Below, piece by piece: positions 39,360-42,982 of a DNA stretch of 42,982 bases; within the stretch, counting starts at the first letter, position 1; each line of letters starts with the position of its first letter. The stretch is from an uncultured Muribaculaceae bacterium. Its GTDB lineage: Bacteria; Bacteroidota; Bacteroidia; Bacteroidales; Muribaculaceae. The notes beneath the pieces were generated by a model that ran no database searches, was not told the origin of the DNA, and saw only the letters and a list, made by a program, of their open reading frames with translations. The DNA lies in the NCBI GenBank assembly GCA_910579105.1, contig CAJTRT010000019.1, positions 1-42,982 on the forward strand. Direction: 5' to 3'. Both the position numbers and the translations under genes were made by a program.

Positions 39360-40781
39360 TTAGTTGGTGTTGGTGTCGGTTGTTTTGTTGTTATTCGCCG
39401 GGGCGAGTCTTTTGAGTTCCCGCATCGCCATCCATATGAGTATCACGGTGACGGTGGTCGAGAATATGTCGCTTATGTAGAACGCGCTCCACACTCCGTC
39501 GATACCCATGCGGGTTGGGAGCCACAGGATCAGCGGTATGAAGAAGATCACCTGGCGTATGAGGCTCAGGAATATCGACAGGCCTATTTTGCCGGTCGAC
39601 TGGAAGTATGTCGTCGCCACGATCTGGAACCCTACCACCCAGAAGAAGAGCATCGACGAGCGCAGGGCGTGGCCGGTGAAGCTGGCGAGGTCCCAGTCGG
39701 CCACGAAGGCCCTGGCGATGTATTCGGGCACGGTCATGCCACCGAGCCATCCGATGAACGTGATTACGGATCCGGCCCCTACCGCGAGCCAGAACGCGCG
39801 TCTGACGCGCCCGGCGTCGCCAGCCCCGTAGTTGTAGCCCACTATGGGCTGCATGCCCTGGCATATGCCGAGCACCACGCAGCAGAGCATCGCCGTGTAG
39901 GTCACGAATATGCCTGAGGCGGCAATCGCGTCGACCCCGCCGTAGCGCAGCAGGGCGTGGTTGAGCTGGATGTTGATCATGCAGGAGGCCACGTTGATTA
40001 TGAACGGCGCCGCTCCGATTCCGAGCATCCCCCACACGATGTCCGCGTCGAGGCCGTAGATTCCCTTCCGGAACGTCACGGGGCCGTTGGCGGGGCGGAA
40101 GAAGTGGCGCATGACGAACACCATCGACACGGCCATCGCTATGTCGGTCGCTATGGCGGCCCCCTTGATTCCCAGGTCGAGGAAATAGATGAACACCGGG
40201 GCCAGGATGATGTTCAGACCCGCGCCTATGAACATTGTGACCATGGCGCGTATCGGATAGCCCGACGCCCTCATTATGTTGTTGAACGAGAATGTCAGGT
40301 TAGTCAGGAACAGGCCCGGGAGGATGTACATCATGAAGTCGCGGGCGTAGGGGAGGGTCTGCTCGTTGGCGCCGAACCACGCCAGCACCGTGTCCATGCC
40401 CCAGGCGAAGAGCGAGATGTAGACCAGCCCGATGACGATTGTCAGCGTAAGGGCGTTGCCGAGCACTATGCGGGCGCGCGTCTCGTCGCCGGCTCCCAGG
40501 AACAGGCTGACGCGGGCCGCCGCGCCGGCTCCCACGAGGGTGCCGAGGGCGGTCGCGATGTTCATCACCGGGAATGTGATCGCCAGGCCGGCTATCGCCT
40601 CCTTGCCTACCACCTGGCCTATGAATATGCGGTCGACGACGTTGTAGGCCTGCATCACGACCATTCCCGCCACGGCCGGGAGGGAATATTTCCACAGCAG
40701 CCTGCCGACACCCATTGTCGACAGTTCGCGGAGCCTTTCGAGGTTCGACGCCTGGTGGTTGGTTGCGGTTGCCGTTGCCAT
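39360..40781 (-). CDS. MATE family efflux transporter
   Basis: A 473-residue membrane protein with 12 helices in two homologous halves. The first half starts LLWKYSLPAVAGMVVMQAYNVVDRIFIG split by one turn, and the second half repeats the pattern (MLGIGAAPFIINVASCMIN; CQGMQPIVGYNYGAGD). MATE proteins expel cationic drugs or metabolites with Na+ or H+; the real substrate is not predictable. The gene begins 31 bp after ubiE and ends 9 bp before the rlmL-like gene. Confidence 0.94.
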   Translation of the reverse strand: MATATATNHQASNLERLRELSTMGVGRLLWKYSLPAVAGMVVMQAYNVVDRIFIGQVVGKEAIAGLAITFPVMNIATALGTLVGAGAAARVSLFLGAGDETRARIVLGNALTLTIVIGLVYISLFAWGMDTVLAWFGANEQTLPYARDFMMYILPGLFLTNLTFSFNNIMRASGYPIRAMVTMFIGAGLNIILAPVFIYFLDLGIKGAAIATDIAMAVSMVFVMRHFFRPANGPVTFRKGIYGLDADIVWGMLGIGAAPFIINVASCMINIQLNHALLRYGGVDAIAASGIFVTYTAMLCCVVLGICQGMQPIVGYNYGAGDAGRVRRAFWLAVGAGSVITFIGWLGGMTVPEYIARAFVADWDLASFTGHALRSSMLFFWVVGFQIVATTYFQSTGKIGLSIFLSLIRQVIFFIPLILWLPTRMGIDGVWSAFYISDIFSTTVTVILIWMAMRELKRLAPANNNKTTDTNTN

Positions 40782-40812
40782 CGCTGTATTGTCGCGTTTC
40801 GGTAGGGATTGG

Positions 40813-41556
40813 TTAATGCCGCTTGACGGCGGTGTATATCGTGCACGCGCCGAAAGTCATGCGGCGCAGGCGCGGCTCGGAAAGCCCCGCGTCGGTCATC
40901 AGCCGGAGCATGTCCTCTCCCTGCGGCATGGCCGCTATCGATGCCGGGAGGTAGGTGTAGGCGCTCTTGTCTGACGCGACGAGCCGTCCCAGGGCGGGTA
41001 TGACGCGCAGGGTGTACAGGTCGTATAGCGGGCGTGTGAGCCTGCCGTCGGGGGTTGAAAGCTCGATTACGCAGAGCATCCCCCCGGGGCGCAGCACGCG
41101 GGCCATCTCGGAGTAGCCGCGGTCGAGGTGCTCGAAATTGCGCACGCCGTAGGCCACGGTCACCGCGTCGAACGACGCGTCGGGGTAGGGGAGTGCCAGG
41201 CAGTCGGCTTTCGCGAACGTGACCCGGTCCGCCAGGCCTGCTTCCGCGACCTTCGAACGGCCGATGTCGAGCATCCCCTCCGAGAGATCGATTCCTGTGA
41301 CGCGGCTCCCGACGGCGGCGCGGGCCAGGCGGATTGCCAGGTCGCCGGTGCCGGTGGCCACGTCGAGAATCTCCCGCGGCTTCCTGGCCGCCACTTCCCT
41401 GACGGCGCGGGCGCGCCACAGGTGGTCGATGCCGAGGGTCATGGCCCGGTTCATCAGGTCGTAGGCGGGGGCTATGCTGTCGAACATACGCTCCACCTGC
41501 CCCGTTTTCGGGGCAGACGGATCGTATGGCTTGATTTTTTCGGCTTTGATTTCCAC
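40813..41556 (-). CDS. ubiE: Demethylmenaquinone methyltransferase (UbiE/MenG)
   Basis: A 247-residue SAM-dependent C-methyltransferase for the last step of menaquinone synthesis. VERMFDSIAPAYDLMNRAM and LGIDHLWR at the N-terminus, the SAM motif LDVATGTGDLAIRLA (64-78), DALTV-like DAVTVAYGVRNFEHLDRG and VLRPGGMLCVIELSTP are UbiE signatures. Since Bacteroidetes make menaquinone rather than ubiquinone, the MenG role applies. purC lies 33 bp upstream. Confidence 0.95.
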   Translation of the reverse strand: MEIKAEKIKPYDPSAPKTGQVERMFDSIAPAYDLMNRAMTLGIDHLWRARAVREVAARKPREILDVATGTGDLAIRLARAAVGSRVTGIDLSEGMLDIGRSKVAEAGLADRVTFAKADCLALPYPDASFDAVTVAYGVRNFEHLDRGYSEMARVLRPGGMLCVIELSTPDGRLTRPLYDLYTLRVIPALGRLVASDKSAYTYLPASIAAMPQGEDMLRLMTDAGLSEPRLRRMTFGACTIYTAVKRH

Positions 41557-41589
41557 GGGGCCTGTTCAGGGTGTGTCGGGGCGCCGCTG

Positions 41590-42540
41590 TCAGCGGGCGA
41601 GCTCCCCGAGGCAGTCGGTTACGTTCGCGGCGATGCGCCCGGCGAGGTCGGCCGCGGGGGCCGGCTCGAAACCGCGCCCGGTGACGTGCTCGTAAAGCTC
41701 GATATAGCGCCGCGACACCTCGCGGCAGAACTCCGGCGTCATTTCGGGAACCTGTTGCCCCTCGCGGCCCATGAAGCCGTGGTCGATGAGCCACTGGCGC
41801 ACGAACTCCTTGCTGAGCTGTTTCTGCGGCTCGCCTTTGGCGAAGCGCTCCTCGAAGCCTTCGGCGTAGAAGTAGCGCGACGAATCGGGGGTGTGGATCT
41901 CGTCGATGAGGATTACCTTGCCGTCGCGTTTGCCGAACTCATATTTGGTGTCCACCAGGATGAGGCCCTTCTCGGCCGCCATCCTGGTGCCGCGCTCGAA
42001 CAGGGCGCGGGTGTAGCTCTCCATCTGTTCGTAGTCCTCCTCGCTGACAAGCCCCTGGGCTATTATTTCCTCGCGGGAGATGTTCTCGTCATGTCCCTCG
42101 GCGGCCTTGGTGGTGGGGGTGATTATAGGCTGGGGGAAGCGCTCGTTCTCGCGCATGCCGTCGGGGAGCTTCACCCCGCAGAGCTCGCGGCATCCGGCGG
42201 CGTACTCGCGCCAGGCCGAGCCGGTGAGGTAGCCGCGGATGATCATTTCTACCGGGAAACCCTCGCAGCGGTAGCCGACGGTGGCCATGGGGTCGGGGGT
42301 GGCCAGGCGCCAGTTGGGCACGATGTCGGCGGTCGCCTCCAGGAAGTAGCTGGCGAGCTGGTTGAGCACCTGCCCTTTGTAGGGAATCCCCTGGGGGAGG
42401 ATCACGTCGAAGGCCGAGATGCGGTCTGTGGCGACCATTACCAGGATGTCGTCGTTGATGGTGTAGACGTCGCGGACCTTGCCGTGGTACACGGCGGTCT
42501 GGCCGGGGAATGTGTAATCGGTTTTGGTGAGAGTTTCCAC
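41590..42540 (-). CDS. purC: Phosphoribosylaminoimidazole-succinocarboxamide synthase
   Basis: A 316-residue SAICAR synthetase that joins aspartate to CAIR in purine synthesis. The GKVRDVYTIND start, VATDRISAFDVILPQGIPYKG (two parts), SAWREY, and LVDTKYEFGKRDGKVILIDEIHTPDSSRY (several contiguous family motifs) are seen. It is the longer form, about 70 residues more than the E. coli enzyme, as in yeast and many Bacteroidetes. It follows phoH by 57 bp with no promoter seen between. Confidence 0.96.
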   Translation of the reverse strand: METLTKTDYTFPGQTAVYHGKVRDVYTINDDILVMVATDRISAFDVILPQGIPYKGQVLNQLASYFLEATADIVPNWRLATPDPMATVGYRCEGFPVEMIIRGYLTGSAWREYAAGCRELCGVKLPDGMRENERFPQPIITPTTKAAEGHDENISREEIIAQGLVSEEDYEQMESYTRALFERGTRMAAEKGLILVDTKYEFGKRDGKVILIDEIHTPDSSRYFYAEGFEERFAKGEPQKQLSKEFVRQWLIDHGFMGREGQQVPEMTPEFCREVSRRYIELYEHVTGRGFEPAPAADLAGRIAANVTDCLGELAR

Positions 42541-42597
42541 TGTGTAGGAATGATATTGGGGTTGATAATGATTTGGCTTTGTCTGGGGGCGGGGGCG

Positions 42598-42982
42598 TTA
42601 CTCCGGCGCCGTCCCGTCGTCGGGAATCGGCTCGCCCTCCTCCGCTTCGAGAGCCTTGCGCTCCTCCTCGTCGCGCTCGTACGCTTCGACGATGCGCTGC
42701 ACGAGGTGGTGGCGCACGATGTCCTTCTTGCCGAACTCCACGCGCCCGATGCCGGGAACGTCGCGCAGCACGCGCAGGGCCTGCACGAGGCCGGAAGAGG
42801 TGGCGCGGGGGAGGTCGATCTGCGTCACGTCGCCTGTGATTACCATCTTGGCGTTGACTCCGAGGCGGGTGAGGAACATCTTGATCTGGTGGGTGGTGGT
42901 GTTCTGCGCCTCGTCGAGCACTATCACGGCGTCGTTGAGCGTGCGCCCGCGCATGAACGCGAGGGGGGCGATCTGGATTACC
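42598..42982 (-). CDS. PhoH family ATPase, C-terminal part (gene runs off the window)
   Basis: The frame is open to the right edge, giving the last 127 residues of a PhoH-like protein. It reads IAPLAFMRGRTLND, then the Walker B motif VIVLDEAQNTT, MFLTRLGVNAKMVITGD and TQIDLP, which are PhoH/YbeZ hallmarks. The Walker A part lies outside the window. A Met at 42954 is internal, not the start. PhoH proteins are ATPases, linked to RNA processing with YbeY. The acidic tail (DEEERKALEAEEGEP) is ordinary. It is the first gene of the minus-strand block seen here. Confidence 0.94.
   Translation of the reverse strand, partial: VIQIAPLAFMRGRTLNDAVIVLDEAQNTTTHQIKMFLTRLGVNAKMVITGDVTQIDLPRATSSGLVQALRVLRDVPGIGRVEFGKKDIVRHHLVQRIVEAYERDEEERKALEAEEGEPIPDDGTAPE

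Noticed and set aside
1..42982. tRNA, rRNA or other standard RNA genes
   Set aside because: I looked in all gaps longer than about 100 bp and saw no cloverleaf-like or rRNA-like sequence; a dedicated covariance search was not possible.

Overview
The window looks like a chromosomal segment from a GC-rich member of the Bacteroidales (Bacteroidetes), possibly a Muribaculaceae-like gut anaerobe. The lineage call rests on a SusC/SusD pair with lipoprotein partner, a PorU sortase and a type-IX-secreted subtilase, promoters of the Bacteroides type (TTTG, about 19 bp, TAnnTTTG), almost no Shine-Dalgarno sites, a two-part TatA/TatC system, and a SerA of the ACT-less kind with Lys in place of the catalytic His. 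The genus is inference.

Layout. 1-3235 (minus strand): a SIMPL-domain protein bracketed by 22-bp REP-like repeats, then a large secreted subtilase. 3236-4027: a 790-bp divergent control region with a long leader. 4028-10652 (plus): susC-like, susD-like and an unrecognised surface lipoprotein, closed by a strong terminator. 10750-12830: an accessory islet made of a nested GC-rich inverted-repeat cluster, a small HUH (Y1) transposase and a three-gene DUF3791 / DUF3990 / DUF3791-like cassette. 12961-14961: serC-serA. 15151-19902 (minus): a tight operon of dCMP deaminase, S41 protease, 5-formyl-THF cyclo-ligase and ABC-F ATPase. 20030-23205: an orphan HsdR-N nuclease-like gene divergent from holA and a TPR/PD40 lipoprotein-like gene. 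23238-23421: a MITE-like hairpin element whose end lies 3 bp before cstA. 23425-25787: cstA and a PHP histidinol phosphatase. 25793-28749: an SDR gene divergent from tatA-tatC-glycosyltransferase. 28750-29949: polypyrimidine tracts, a 43-bp palindrome and a second HUH transposase-like gene with an extra C-terminal domain. 29957-42982 (minus): a long housekeeping block transcribed phoH, purC, ubiE/menG, MATE, rlmL-like, purD, membrane protein, pdxB, crcB, porU, yhcH-like.

How the parts connect. PorU would attach type IX cargo, and the subtilase carries a plausible type IX C-terminal signal, so both ends of a protein-secretion pathway are present. The SusCD locus has no glycoside hydrolase beside it but does have the protease. 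SerC and PdxB both belong to the DXP-dependent pyridoxal-phosphate route, and SerC and SerA to serine synthesis. PurC and PurD are two purine steps in one strand block.

The most interesting material is accessory: the DUF3990 cassette, which has the look of an ADP-ribosyltransferase toxin system and is flanked by a duplicated promoter; two unrelated HUH enzymes, each beside its own palindromic repeats; and the TA-flanked hairpin element serving as the leader of cstA.
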